The notes below the pieces were generated by a model. It saw nothing but the letters and a program-made list of their open reading frames with translations. It was not told where the DNA came from and did not search any database. The position numbers were made by a program, and so were the translations under genes. A stretch of DNA of 64,000 nucleotides from Dryomyza anilis (lineage: Eukaryota > Arthropoda > Insecta > Diptera > Dryomyzidae): positions 81,633,679 through 81,697,678 of the forward strand of contig OX638134.1 in assembly GCA_951804985.1 (NCBI GenBank), in the 5' to 3' direction. Shown here piece by piece: positions 1-11,900 of the stretch. How positions within the stretch are numbered: the first letter of the stretch is position 1; the number at the start of each line of letters is the position of its first letter.

Positions 1-1312
1 AGTTATTCTCGAAATGTTTGTTTATCTACTATAATTTTTCTTTTTTTATTATTTGAATGTATCATAAAGTAAAAAATAATTTCTTTTAACAATATTTTGA
101 TCTAACACTTATTTATTAAAATCTTAAAAAATTCTAGATTAAAATATAAAATTTTGGCATCTCAAAAAAAATAAAAAAAATCAAACTCCAAGAATTAAAT
201 ATATGAAAGGAAATATTTCAAAGACTAACGCCTTGCTTAATTGGAAGCTCATACGTCTGGCGGCAGTCGACAAAGTCGCTACTGAAACAGCTTCATTGGA
301 ACAGGTGCTGCCACTTTATTACCACAGTTGCTTGGCGGCATTTTTACTTTTATTTTTTTTACCCCCCGTAAAGCGCTACGAGTAACGCCTCAACTGCACT
401 TGACCCTCCGCTGACAGTACTGTTGCAAATGGCACTACGACCGTGCTTCGAACTACACTTCGACTGCCACTTTGCACCGCACTTCGACCTTCCCCTCTCG
501 CCCCAACCACTCCATGCCGCACTTCATCATGCTACACTTCGACTGCTTCCCCATTGACTGCCACAGCAATAAAACGGATTTTCCGAGATTTATGTTTGTA
601 TCTGCGAAGCAGTAGAAAAATAATTTATGCATCAGCAGGTGCGACGCACGGCACCAACCGCCAACCGCACGTCTTTGAGCACCACGAACGTACGAACGAA
701 CGAACGAACGAATATCATGTGGCGAAGCTGTTGCCTTCGTAACTGCTGGTCCACGAATTAATCTCAGAGCTACGATTAAAAAAATATATAACATATATTC
801 ATCAAACAGTAGAGCCACCCATAAAACCCAGCCTTACACTTGAGCTAAAGTATTTGCCCCGAAAAAACGTGTCTTCATTTTCTTTTCCATCTTTTACTCC
901 TGCTTCCATACGAAATAATTAAATCATAAAAATTGTTTTTTAATGAAATTAGTTTTGCTGGATGCTGCTGCTGCTGCTCATTCGCTCGCGTGTTTCCCTG
1001 TAATTAATTCGTGTGCGCGTTGCGAATGAATGAGCGAGCGAACGTACGAACGAGCGACTCGTCTTGCCTCACTTCAAGTTACCTGCCAAAATGAAAAAAA
1101 TACAGCAAAAAAAATATGAGAGCGCCGCTATATGTGCGCGTCAGAGACTGACAAGAGACTGTTACCGTTACGAATCGCAGTGCCGCAAAGCATTCGTTTA
1201 TACGTTGAAATCTTCCCTGTGCCTCGTCGGTTTTTACACACTCCATGCCGCACTTCATTCGATTCGAGTTTCGTAATCGCATTGCACGTTCGCGCAATCA
1301 TGACACTTACCG
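1..1312. other. Non-coding stretch, no supported gene
   Basis: The first 200 bases are AT-rich. The rest is mixed-composition unique sequence with short open frames (60-121 codons) that overlap on both strands and show no recognisable domain. About 430-560 is a degenerate cytosine-rich stretch built around CACTTCGACTGC-like words. The 19-mer ACTCCATGCCGCACTTCAT occurs at 509-527 and again at 1240-1258. A short (CTG)n run lies near 960-978. I see no promoter, splice pattern or RNA gene here that I could defend. Confidence 0.6.
684..712. repeat. (ACGA)n microsatellite
   Basis: A run of ACGA tetramers with one interruption (CGTACGAACGAACGAACG). It is simple sequence, typical of fly non-coding DNA, and has no apparent neighbour relationship. 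Confidence 0.85.
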
Positions 1313-1388
1313 CCTGACTGACTGACTGGCTGAGTGTATGTCTGTCTGTCGGTCGGGGTCGGGGTCTGGCTGTCTGTCTGTCTGTCTA
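1313..1388. repeat. GACT/GTCT compound microsatellite
   Basis: Starts as (TGAC)n, then passes into (TCTG)n and GTCGGG repeats. It is compound simple sequence of the sort often found next to insect transposon ends, but no element boundary could be recognised beside it. Confidence 0.8.
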
Positions 1389-3120
1389 TTGGTCTCACCG
1401 ACTTTTTGGCGGGCGCATAACTTGCTTAAGTCTCGTGAGTTGATTTTCTGCCATCATGAACTTTTGAGTAAAATTTGCCAAATAATTAGGACGGTGTAAA
1501 GCAGTTTGGCTGATACCGCATTTTGTTGGCACAGTGTGCGAAACTCTATTTTTTAGCAAAATATTTAATAACTCAGGAAGTAATGATGCTATCTTAAAAA
1601 TTGTTTTAGTAATTTCCTCATAAATATATTAGCTACTCAAATACGAAAATTTATTTCCTTAACTTTAGAGGTTTTTTTGTTATTACACTTTAAAGTCGAA
1701 AAATTGGTGTTATTTCGATTATTTGATATATTATGTGGTTTATGTAATTTTAAAACTTTTGATATTTTATATGCAAAGAATTTAAGGAAACTATGATTTG
1801 TGTCAATATTTTAGTATTCCTAATAAATAAACAATAATTTAAAAATACTATGCTACTTGGTAAATACACCGAAATATACCGGAATATACCGAAGTCATAT
1901 TCAAACTTCAATTCAATTAAATATGCTTTTTGCAGTATCAGAATTCGATTCATTTCATTTACAAAAAATTCAATCTAATTCAATCTATTAAAGTACTGTA
2001 AAGAATTTAATTCAATTTCCAGTAAAATATTTAAAATTTAATCCAAGGGAAATTTGCAAAAATGCACAATAATTTTAAAAAAACCTTCGGCTTTGAGTTA
2101 AAATTTCTCGAAAAGCATTAAGGTTAATGAATTAAAACTGAATACTTAATATACACAAATATTTCCACAACCATTTTAGAAAATTTGTTGAATTTCGAGT
2201 TGCATTTCCCGAGTTACAATGAATTTTGTGTACTAGAAGCGCTTTACATTACACTGTGCAATACCATTTTGTGCTGTACAATGTGCTGCATATCATTTTG
2301 AGATTTAGTTGGTTTCACGATTGCAATGTTAGCTTATGTTCATGCATATTTAAGCTACAGAAATATTGTCTTTAATTAGTGTCCTTAGAATTTACTGAGA
2401 GCTTTTATTTATTCAGCTAAAAAATATTTAAATAATGGTATGGTTGAAAATTTACATAAATCGAGACAGTTTTAGTTGTAGTTTAAAATGTGGTAACAAA
2501 ATTTATAAATTTTGTTATGAATATGTTATGATTCATTTTTAACAGTAATAAACTGTCTGTCCCACCAAAATTCAAATTTTAACAGTCAAATTTGCAACAA
2601 ATATTGGATACATTTGTGACACTGATTCTGAAAATGCCATCAGCTTTGTCCAATTGGCACTATTTTTTGAGATATAACATATTTTCAAAATTTCACATTA
2701 TTTTGTACTTCTTTTATTTTTAAAATTCCAAGAAAAGAAGGTAATAAAATTATCTTTTCGATATCAGACACAGCAAACCTTCCGCTACAATATAAAAATT
2801 CAAATTTTTCAAAAATGAAAAATGTTGGGAATAAAACTCGTTATTACTAAGTAAAAAAAATGTTAAAAATAATTTATATGATTTATTATATAGATCCATG
2901 TATCTTCTTTAAAACCCAATTTAGGAAAATAAATTACGACTCTTGGTTAAAAAGTTATAAATACTAGATTAAATAAAGGCAACATTTCTTTACTTGTTAA
3001 ATTATTTTGCAAATAAGTATTTTTCATATACAACATGACAAAACCCTAATAATAATGGTCGGTAATTGATCATTGATTATTTTTTTTTGTCATTACCGAA
3101 TGAGATATTATGAACTGGCT
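1389..3120. other. AT-rich stretch without recognisable feature
   Basis: Strongly AT-rich unique sequence. The only local pattern noted is a small direct repeat near 1868-1895 (AAATATACCGGAATATACCG). No open frame longer than 67 codons and no transposon terminus was seen up to the SINE that follows. Confidence 0.6.
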
Positions 3121-3315
3121 ATGATAATGCGGCCTCAGCAGTTCAGAGGAAGCGCGCTGGACTTGCATTCTGAAGGTCTCGGGTTCGAATCCCGGCTTGG
3201 GCGCTCGTAGTGATATTAACCACAAAATTATAGGGCATAGATTTTACAGTACAATGGATATAGTCTGTCTGAGTGCTGTGGATATTAGTAGATATTCAAA
3301 AAAAAAATGATAATG
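3121..3315 (+). mobile_element. tRNA-derived SINE with 9-bp target-site duplication
   Basis: The insertion is flanked by perfect direct repeats ATGATAATG at 3121-3129 and 3307-3315. The body (3130-3306, about 177 bp) begins with a tRNA-like region holding an A-box-like segment and a near-consensus B box GGTTCGAATCC with a good T-arm (CGGG..CCCG). A loop reading CTTGCAT (TGC in the anticodon position) suggests an Ala-type tRNA ancestor. A non-tRNA body follows and ends in an A-rich tail just before the second duplication. Expected activity: transcription from the internal RNA polymerase III promoter and LINE-machinery retrotransposition. It is not a functional tRNA because no matching acceptor stem is present. 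The exact duplication implies a fairly recent insertion. Confidence 0.85.
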
Positions 3316-3897
3316 TCAAACCAAATGGGGTAAATTTCGGATAGGCAATACGGATAAACGGATAAAGTATCCTCGAAAACGAAGATCAAATTTGTTGTCT
3401 CCTACAAATCATTTAATTCAGTGTACAAAATTTCGATATTTTTGATATAAACGGAGAAAGCACCGTATAACCGATCGTTGGACGGAGGTCAAATGTTCAC
3501 TACATTCGTTTAATATTCTTATTTAAATATTGAAAACAAAAATAAATAAAAACAAAATCAAAATAATCTGGGTTATCAAGAAAATATTTCAATTGAATAA
3601 ATTTATTTTTTTTTAAATTTAATTCAGAATTCATTCAGTATACGTTATTTGAAAACCATATGTTAACCCAATAACGACTATTAAGTAGAAAAACAATTTA
3701 AAAAAGGACAAATTAAAAAAAAAAATGCAGCATTAGACAGTTGATATGTACTTCAAATTGATTTTCATAGACATAAAGCGGAATGATTGGACTACCCAAA
3801 CATAAGAGGTCATATATTAGGGGCTAATAAGCCATAGTTAGAAATTCGGTAAAATTCCATGGACAATTCTTATTGTAAATAAATCGTAAATTGCTAG
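3316..3897. other. AT-rich stretch without recognisable feature
   Basis: AT-rich unique sequence between two SINE insertions. No gene, terminal repeat or tandem array is visible. Confidence 0.6.
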
Positions 3898-4190
3898 TAT
3901 AATAATAGTTTGGCGCTACAGTCCTATAAGATCTTTGGGCGAGCTCTCTCACTAGTTTGAGTTCTGCATGTACTCAAAGTGGTGGGACCTACAGTTTATT
4001 GCCGTATCCGAACGGCGGGTGAGAGCTTTTCATAGGCAATGTTTTACTCTCGTAGGTTTGCCATTTACTGCCGAGAGGTAGCGCGGTATAGAAAAATGTT
4101 TCTATGAAAAGATGTTGTTATCGCATTCCAGGCTTGAACCTGGAACCTTTCGGCTCGCACTACAACGCACTAACCTTGAACTACCGATGC
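3898..4190 (-). mobile_element. tRNA-derived SINE, family 2, near full length
   Basis: Read on the minus strand, the element starts near 4190 (GCATCGGTAGTTCAAGG). It contains a tRNA-like head with a B box GGTTCAAGCCT, then a core with CTCTCGGCAGTAAATGGC and GAAAAGCTCTCACCC, and ends near 3898 in a TAAT-rich tail. It aligns along its length with the plus-strand copy at 31307-31578 and in part with copies at 47197-47388 and 23540-23695. A possible TAAATT target duplication (3887-3892 and 4191-4196) is weak because it is short and AT-rich. The core is one I recall as abundant in tephritid and calyptrate flies. That recollection was not tested against a database. Confidence 0.8.
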
Positions 4191-4859
4191 TAAATTTCTC
4201 TTAGTACCTTATAACCTGAGGTGTTCTTTGGATCCGCCAACTTATCGTCATCTGTACAGCTTTCGCAGTTAAAAAGTTACAAAATATGAAATTATATCCA
4301 AGCGGAAATCATAAAATAAAACAATTTTGTTTGAGCAAAATGAAGAAAATCCTGATATGACTTGTGATATCTTATTTGAATTTAAGACACATTCTTTGGT
4401 AGGCTCAGCACAGTTTAAAAACGTTTTGTCGAAAGATTTCAAACAGACATTGGCAGATTTTGTAGCAAAAGCTGCCTATTTTCTTCCAATGCCCAAAATA
4501 TACCGGGAATCAGCCTTTAAAAGTCCTTAAAATTTGCTCATACTTTAGATCCTGTTTAATATAAACTCCGCCTATGTCAGCTTGAAATCTTTAGAAACAA
4601 AATGTTTTCAACTGCCTCAACCCTGCCAAAAAACCTGTCAATGGGTTAATCTATCAAATAACATTCGATATTTCGAAATTTCTGTACTGGCTTTAATATT
4701 ATTAATCATTATAATATGATTGAACTCTATGATTAAATAATGAACAATTGCTAAAAACAAGTACTAGGCATGGTTGTCCTGTTCTTGAATTTGTTCTTGC
4801 ATTGCCATATTAATCTTGTTCTTGCATCAGCAGAATAATATTGATCACTATTGAACTTG
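4191..4859. other. AT-rich stretch with one unexplained 67-codon open frame
   Basis: The interval contains a plus-strand open frame at 4327-4530 (67 codons, 12 Phe/Tyr and 9 Lys residues) that I do not recognise. It has no signal peptide, conserved motif or nearby splice evidence and may be chance. The remainder is AT-rich unique DNA leading into a LINE remnant. Confidence 0.5.
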
Positions 4860-5045
4860 TTCTAGCATTGTTGTTCACGCTTTCATAGTTAACTCGGCTC
4901 TGAGCAGAACCACACGTTACAGAGAGAATTTGTCGCACGATATGTTTGTGGAACAATGCGACTATTTTTCCCGACATTTTTGATATTGGATAATTCAAAA
5001 CAAACAAACATCCATCTTTCCTCCTACACTTTGATCTATTATCCT
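4860..5045 (+). mobile_element. LINE ORF2 C-terminal remnant (family L1 of this window)
   Basis: One frame from about 4922 reads RICRTICLWNNATIFPDIF, then a stop, then FKTNKHPSF. This matches the tail that ends many non-LTR retrotransposon ORF2 proteins (RT-x-LWN-x-LP...FP...FK..) and the copies at 23158-23535 and 26537-27199. Upstream, in another frame, lies HAFIVNSALSRTTRYRE, the same family just before the tail, so a frameshift separates the two parts. The fragment is a dead 3' end, consistent with 5' truncation plus decay. Only the tail is present, so the clade (jockey-like or another) is uncertain. Confidence 0.7.
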
Positions 5046-5657
5046 TTACAATTATTAACACTGTTACTCAAAAACTTTAAACCGTTAAGTTTGACTCTTT
5101 TTCTTGTTCGTGCAGGGCCGTTCTTGTTCTTGCATTTTTCATCATTACTAATTTCATTGAATTTTTACCATTTTTAAAATGTTTCATAATATTTATTTTC
5201 TGTAACGTTCATACGATTTATAATTTCAAAATTCGTCAACTTTCTGATTTAAAAAAATAAAACTATTTATCGATAAAACATTTAGTTATAATTAATAAAA
5301 AAAACTTTACATATAAACGGCAAAAAATATCTTAAAACATCTCCTATTTTATTTATTCAAAATGTCCTTTATTTTCATTTGGTCACCAACATAAACATCG
5401 TGTAATTGCCTTCATTTAAATGCGACTGGCTGCAAAACAAACAAACCGAAAAATAATAATGAAATGTTTAGATGTTCACCCCAGCCCAGGACTGTGACTG
5501 CATGAATCTTTGCCTAATTGGAGCAAATCTCGACGCTGTTTTTCACTTGGCACCCTTTGCACACAAAAATTCCACAATTCCACATGCCACAAAATTAATA
5601 TGATTTATTGTGCTGTTGACTGTTTGCCATGTGCTGCCACTTGACATTGCAGTCAGG

Positions 5658-5675
5658 CGGCAGCAGCAGCAGCAG
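5658..5675. repeat. (CAG)n microsatellite
   Basis: About six CAG/GCA triplets. A (CTG)n tract on the same strand about 70 bases downstream (5741-5774) is its complement, so a transcript could pair the two. Confidence 0.8.
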
Positions 5676-5740
5676 TCATGTCCTATTCGACGGTTGGCAT
5701 CCGCGCGGCGATGTCCTTGTCAGCGACTCTATCTCCAACT

Positions 5741-5774
5741 CCTCCTGCTGCTACTGCTGCTACTGCTGCTGCCG
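5741..5774. repeat. (CTG)n microsatellite
   Basis: Interrupted CTG/CTA triplets over about 30 bases, complementary to the CAG tract at 5658-5675. Confidence 0.8.
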
Positions 5775-6004
5775 AAAATAAAAAACCATAAAATTTCATT
5801 TAAGTTTAAAATGGCATTTAAATGAATGAGCTCGAGCGAGCGCATGCATCATAATTTATTTCGGTACGTATTGTTGGTGCTGACTGCCTGCCATGGCTGA
5901 CTGGCAGCTGCTGCTGCTCAAGCCACAAAGGCAGTTCAAATGGGCGGCAGTTGGTGGGGGGTTTGGTAGCTGGTGAAAGGTACATAAGAGAGACATGTTC
6001 ACGA

Positions 6005-6300
6005 AACAAGAACAAAAACAGAAATTGATATTTTTATTACAGTTTAGAATAGCGTTTTTTTTATGTTGCGATTGTGTCCTGTTTTTCTATGCATTTCTTC
6101 TATTTTTTGTACTGCTTTTTTTCAGTACCGCTTTTTTGTATTGCTTTTTTTTATTGCATTTTTGTTTTGTCCTTTTTCTATTCCGATTTTTTTGTATTTC
6201 CTTTGTATTTGTTGTGAATTTCTTGTGTATTTTTTTTGTTATTACTTTTTTTGTTATGCTTTTTTGTCCTGCTTTTTTCACTTACTTTGTTCGTTTTTGC
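6005..6300. repeat. T-rich low-complexity tract
   Basis: Dominated by TTTTTT with recurrent TTTTTTGTATTGC and TTTTGTCCTG words, which suggests decayed tandem amplification of a 12-20 base unit. The long Phe-rich open frames on the plus strand and Lys-rich frames on the minus strand follow from this composition and are not genes. Confidence 0.75.
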
Positions 6301-6380
6301 GCATCCATCTATTGTGGTGTTGCCCGCATTGGCCGGAAGGTGGCCGCAGTTGTTGGAAATTGTCTCTGGCAAAACTCGAG

Positions 6381-6419
6381 TGTTGCTGCTGTTGCTACTG
6401 CTGCTAGTAGCTGCTGTTG
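6381..6419. repeat. (CTG/TTG)n microsatellite
   Basis: TGTTGCTGCTGTTGCTACTG followed by CTGCTAGTAGCTGCTG. Imperfect triplet repeat. Confidence 0.8.
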
Positions 6420-6754
6420 ACAATGATGAAAGGTAGCAATAATGAAACAAAAAGAAAAAAGAAATCACTTTGTTAAAGATGAGCTCAACAAAAGCCATCA
6501 GTTTGTTTTCGTTTAGACTGCAACTGTTTTGATCTGTTGCTATTCCATTATTTTACGTAATCTATTTTAGTGATTTTATGCGCTAGTTTTATTAGCACTT
6601 TACTCTTTGTATATTTGCCCAGTGCTCATTTAGGTCAAATAAAAATGTTTCCTCTAATTGAGAATTATTTATTGATGCTGCAAAAATAGGTTGCTCTAAA
6701 ACGAAATATTTATGAAATCCGACAAATCCCAAAAGAAGCAAATAAAATATGTGA

Positions 6755-8445
6755 AAAATTCAAATATTCGTAAAAAATTTAATTATTCACTAAAAATTAA
6801 AATTTTCACTAAAAATTAAATTTTTCACTAAAAATTCCATTTTTCACTAAAAATTCAAATTTTCACTAAAAATTAAAATTTTCACTAAAAATTCAATTTT
6901 TAACTAAACATTAAAAATTTTACTAAAAATTCAATTTTTCATCAAAAAGTAAATTTTTCACCAAAAATTCAATTTTCCACTATAAATTCAAGTTTTCACT
7001 AAAAATTCAATTTTTCGCTAAAAAATCAATTTTCACTAAAAATTCAATTTTTCAATAGAAATTCAATTCTTCAATATAAATTCAATTTTTCACTAAAAAT
7101 TCAATTTTTCACTAAAAATTCAATTTTTAACTAAAAATTAAAAATTTCACTAAAAATTCAATTTTTCACTAAAAATTCAAATTTTCACTAAATTCAATTT
7201 TTCACTAAAAATTCAATTTTTCACTAAAAATTCAATTTTTCAACAAAAACCCAATTTTTTTACCAAAAATTCAATTTTCCACTATAAATTCAAAGTTTTC
7301 ACCAAAAATTCAATTTTCCACTATAAATTCAAAGTTTTCACTAAAAATTCAATTTTTCACTAAAAATTCAATTATTCACTAAAAATTCAATTTTTCACTA
7401 AAAATTCAATTTTTCACTAAAAATTCAATTTTTCACTAAAAATTCAATTTTTCACTAAAAATTCAATTTTTCACTAAAAATTCAATTTTTCACTAAAAAT
7501 TCAATTTTTCACTAAAAATTCAATTTTTCACTAAAAATTCAATTTTTCACTAAAAATTCAATTTTTCACTAAAAATTCAATTTTTCACTAAAAATTCAAT
7601 TTTTCACTAAAAATTCAATTTTTCACTAAAAATTCAATTTTTCACTAAAAATTCAATTTTTCACTAAAAATTCAATTTTTCACTAAAAATTCAATTTTTC
7701 ACTAAAAATTCAATTTTTCACTAAAAATTCAATTTTTCACTAAAAATTCAATTTTTCACTAAAAATTCAATTTTTCACTAAAAATTCAATTTTTCACTAA
7801 AAATTCAATTTTTCACTAAAAATTCAATTTTTCACTAAAAATTCAATTTTTCACTAAAAATTCAATTTTTCACTAAAAATTCAATTTTTCACTAAAAATT
7901 CAATTTTTCACTAAAAATTCAATTTATCACTAAAAATTCAATTTTTCACTAAAAATTCAAATTTTCACTAAAAATTCAATTTTTCACTAAAAATTCAATT
8001 TTTCACTAAAAATTCAATTTTTCACTAAAAATTCAAATTTTCACTAAAAATTCAATTTTTCACTAAAAATTCAATTTTTCACTAAAAATTCAATTTTTCA
8101 CTAAAAATTCAATTTTTCACTAAAAATTCAAATTTTCACTAAAAATTCAATTTTTCACTAAAAATTCAATTTTTCACTAAAAATTCAATTTTTCACTAGA
8201 AATTCAATTTTTCACTAAAAATTCAATTTTTCACTAAAAATTCAATTTTTCACTAAAAATTCAATTTTTCACTAAAAATTCAATTTTTCACAAAAAAATC
8301 AAATTTTAACCAAAAATTAAAATTTTCACTAAAATTAAATTTTTCACGTAAATTAAATTTTTCACTAAAAATTCAATTATTTACTAAAGTCCAATTTTTA
8401 ACTAAAAATACAATTTTTCACTAAAAATTCAATTTTTCACTAAAC
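6755..8445 (+). repeat. 19-bp minisatellite array A
   Basis: Head-to-tail copies of CACTAAAAATTCAATTTTT (19 bp), roughly 85-90 units. Units are degenerate at both edges (6755-7360 and 8290-8445) and almost invariant from about 7365 to 8280, the pattern expected when unequal exchange or slippage homogenises the centre of an array. Each unit is the tetramer CACT plus the odd palindrome AAAAATT-C-AATTTTT. The same family recurs in reverse orientation in arrays at 20285, 39795 and 42255. No open frame, promoter or transposon end is associated. Confidence 0.95.
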
Positions 8446-11010
8446 ATTTTAATTCCTATTTTTATTTTAATATTTGTTTTTTAAGTATTTAAAAATATTC
8501 AAAAAAAAAGCGCAATTATTTCGGTTTGGCTCTCTCCCCACAAATTTCACATTGGCTTTTACACCACGAACTCACTGACTGTGTGCGCTGCGCTGCGCTG
8601 CGGTTCTCTTCCTGTGCTCTACCGTGCGTTTCGTGCAATGCCGCGTGCCATTCATTCGTGATTGTAGCCCTCACGAACGCTGTTTAGTTTAGCGTTCTGT
8701 GCAACCACAGATACCATTCTATGGCACTGTCCTACATTGGCCAATCTATAGCCAGCCAATGTTGCTATTTCACCAGTGTGCCATGAATAACATTACGATT
8801 GTTTTTCCGAAAACCGGGAGAGCAGCACGGAGCAGGGTGAAGAGCGCGCGCGCCGACTACTCAAAGAGATGCAAATCAAACCAACAACCGAGCGAACCGA
8901 ATGAACCAAACAAACCAAGCGAACAGTTGGACGAAATAAATGAAAATGCACAAAAAAAATACAAATAACAATCGAGAGAAAATCCGCAGCACAAACATTG
9001 GTTAAAACCACAATGCTCGCCGCCATCGTCGTCCGTCGACTCAATGGCAGGCCACGTGTGGGCCAATGTCAGGCACAAAAAGTCGGACAAATAAATACAC
9101 AGTAAGCGCCACCTACAAAAACATCTACTACCACTCAATACAGCGCCGGTTGAGTCAGTTCTTTCGGGTTGCATCCACTACTTTTTTTTTGCCTCAAAAC
9201 CCCATCCCCCTTGTACTGTTTTCATTGCGGTTGCGATGTTTTACGTGGTTTCTGGCCGAGATTTCGAGTTGTACCGAGTAGCTGTAGAGCACTTGATGGG
9301 TTTTTAAAATTCATATTCCACAAAATTGTTTCAAAAGCGGTTGAATGTTTATCTTCTGGTTGGCACCACAACAACCCGGTTAAAGACAACAACCTGCCGA
9401 TGGGGTCAGGGGCTGAAAAAAAGGGGGCCTCTGGCACTACCAAGTGTGACAATAAACTAAAACAAAAAAACAACAACGTAGTTTTTAGGGGGGTTTCTTT
9501 TTAAAAACATAAAAATAAAAATTTATTTCGTAAATGTTGGACAAACGGATCAACGTAGTGGTTTTCATACTTTTTTTCCCTCTTTTTTTCATTTGCCTTG
9601 GACTTTGTGGCAATAACGTTGCGGCTCTTCAGTTGGATTTAGTAGGTACCACTATATAGTTCATATACTATAGAGTATTAGTAGGGTTCGTAACAAGTTT
9701 TGCGATGCGCTTAGGTGCTTTTAAAGATTTGCGGTAGCTCTTCCATATTCAAAAAGGTAAAACTTCTTTGGCGCTAAGCCACTTGAACTATTAACAAAAT
9801 TTTAATGAACTAAGGAACTGTAATAAATAAAGATTCTTTAGTATTTGCTACTAAATTTATGAATTTGAATAATTTTTAGAATTTGCTATTTCACCTAAAA
9901 TGCAAATATTACATTCCATGTTGCCTAAAAAGGCCTTTACCGCATTGATATCCTTTGTTGCAACATAATTCTGAACTATGCTTAATTTTCACTATATTGC
10001 AAATGTTTTCCTCTTCTTCTTCAATGGCAATTAATTAATATTTCTTGTTAAGTTGCTTATTTATGGATTTGCAATGTTTGTCCATGTGTGTCTCCTGTCT
10101 CCTGTCATTGTGTCTCCTGCCTACGTGTGTCAGTGACTTTATGAGCCGGCTTTGACACGACAGCCACTTGAAAGTTGACAATAAAGTTGAGCTGTGCATT
10201 GCATCATTTGCCAACTGCATTTATACGTCTCAATTGACCGGCTCTGATCTCTTTGATTGGCTCTCAACTCAGGCGTCCGCCCGCCCGAACACATATGCAG
10301 CAAATGCTATAATACAGCTTTTAACCCATTAAGGCACCAACATATTTTTCCAACTAAATTTAACAACTACTTTTTATAAATTTCAATAACAAAACACAAC
10401 AAAATAAATTATCGGTGATTTAAGTATGTTTTTCCAATAGACTTCAAGATTCTAATGCTCAGATTTTTTAGAATGCCTCAAGTTTTTGAGTTATTACGAC
10501 GTAACACAAATATATGACATTTCTCTTATTTTTCTACATATTTTGAACTTTAACTTTTCTAATTATTTTGTATGTCATTGAGAATACTTCAACTAATATT
10601 TTGAAATAAACCTATTGAATTTCAGATGAATTTGACCAAAATTATGACCAGTCAAACGTAATTCTCAAAAAATGTATGTTCGATGATTTCTTTATTTCTT
10701 TTTGAAATTAATAGAAAATTTTAATCCGACGAATAATATTTCCACTTTTGAAATTAATAAACTGGTTCTATATAACGTTTCATTAAATCAAAAACAAAGT
10801 TCTCAAAAATAATTTACTTGATTCCTTTTACCTCTACAATGAAGGATATTCCTCTAATTTTCATATTTAATGATATAATTTCATTCAGAAACATAACGTA
10901 AACAGTTTTTTTTTTAAATTTCCATTTAATTTTCTATCTTTGAAGATTTTCTCAATAGGCCTTTTACAAAAAAACTAAAAAATCTGAACTATATATATAT
11001 TTACAAAAAT
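8446..11010. other. Non-coding stretch; complex island 8.55-9.5 kb
   Basis: From about 8540 to 9500 the sequence is GC-richer and non-repetitive, with a GCTGCGCTGCGCTGCGG run near 8586-8602. Frames of 71-111 codons overlap on both strands, and none has a recognisable domain. The rest (9500-11010) is AT-rich unique DNA. A promoter or exon could be hidden here, but I cannot support one. Confidence 0.5.
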
Positions 11011-11126
11011 ATTCTTATCGAACTCGTGTTTAAATTTGAAATTTATAGAATTTTTATGTTCTATTATATTCTTATCGAACTCGTGTTTAAATTTGAAATT
11101 TATAGAATTTTTATGTTCTATTATAT
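11011..11126. repeat. Perfect 57-bp tandem duplication
   Basis: The 57 bases at 11011-11067 are repeated without change at 11068-11124. The unit begins ATTCTTATCGAACTCGTG. A duplicated 19-residue frame (MFKFEIYRIF...) is a by-product. Complete identity points to a very recent duplication, or an assembly artefact. Confidence 0.95.
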
Positions 11127-11721
11127 GATTTTCAATACAAAATTAACATATTTCAATCTAATTCAGTTCGTTAAATCTCTGTGGAATGATTTCAATTATA
11201 TTTTTACTATTAAATAAACAATTTTTAATATGAAATAAAAGTGAAACACAGAAATGGTTAAATAGAATCTGAAAATAAATATTAAAATGTAATTTTTATA
11301 TAACTGCTTTATTTAGAAATAGATTTTTCAATTCAAAATACATTTACATTGAATTGAATTCAGTAAATATATGTGAATTTAAATCGATTTCTGTTGTCAA
11401 ATATTTGAATTTCGATATCTAGAAAAAGAAAAGAATTTCAGAACATTTTCAATTAACTCTGAAAACGGAATTGTATGAAAAAGATATTTCTACCAAATAA
11501 ACTTTTATATTTGGTTTGAAGAGCAATATTTTATAAAATATATTATTAAAATTATTTTATTATAAACTGAGAAAGTGTATAGTCTAAATTAATATACATT
11601 AGTTTTTCTAATACAAAATAAAAAATATCGTTCTGATACCTAGAACACTTACTGATTTTTCCTTGAATGGTTTGGATGTTTGGAATGAAATTGGCCAAGT
11701 TCATTTTTAACTTTGATAAAA

Positions 11722-11753
11722 AAATCCATTTATCCTTGTGGATAAATGGATTT
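11722..11753. repeat. Perfect hairpin, 14-bp stem, 4-nt loop
   Basis: AATCCATTTATCC at 11723-11735 pairs with GGATAAATGGATT at 11740-11752 around loop TTGT, with one more A-T pair outside. It lies directly beside the 16-bp tandem repeat, which suggests the same unstable locus. There is no T-run as in a bacterial terminator, and this is eukaryotic DNA. Confidence 0.9.
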
Positions 11754-11817
11754 CTTGATATAAAAAACTCTTGATATAAAAAACTCTTGATATAAAAAAC
11801 TCTTGATATAAAAAACT
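11754..11817. repeat. 16-bp tandem repeat, four perfect units
   Basis: CTTGATATAAAAAACT repeated four times without error. The translated minus-strand frame shows a short peptide repeat (YQEFF..), which is an artefact of the repeat. Confidence 0.95.
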
Positions 11818-11900
11818 CTTTTCGCATAGAATTTCGTAAAGAATACGAATACAGCTTATTTAAAGAAAATTAAAATATATGCAAAAATAAAAAAAAAAAG

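Larger units (their letters stand above)
5046..5994. other. Non-coding stretch; complex island 5.4-5.95 kb
   Basis: AT-rich to about 5390, then a more complex segment containing a (CAG)n run, a (CTG)n run and motifs such as a CATGCATCATAATTTATT stretch. Short frames of 65-71 codons are present on both strands without recognisable domains. It may be regulatory or intronic, but nothing in the sequence decides this. Confidence 0.5.

Noticed and set aside
3130..3205. Functional tRNA-Ala gene
   Set aside because: T-arm and B box are good, but the acceptor stem does not pair. A SINE body, A-rich tail and target duplications follow.
4327..4530. 67-codon frame beside a SINE as a transposon gene
   Set aside because: No transposase, RT or gag-like motif. 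Kept only as an unexplained open frame.
6755..8445. CRISPR-like look of the 19-bp array
   Set aside because: Units are directly head to tail with no unique spacers, and the DNA is eukaryotic.
11722..11753. Hairpin as an intrinsic transcription terminator
   Set aside because: Eukaryotic context, no T-run on the 3' side, no gene upstream.
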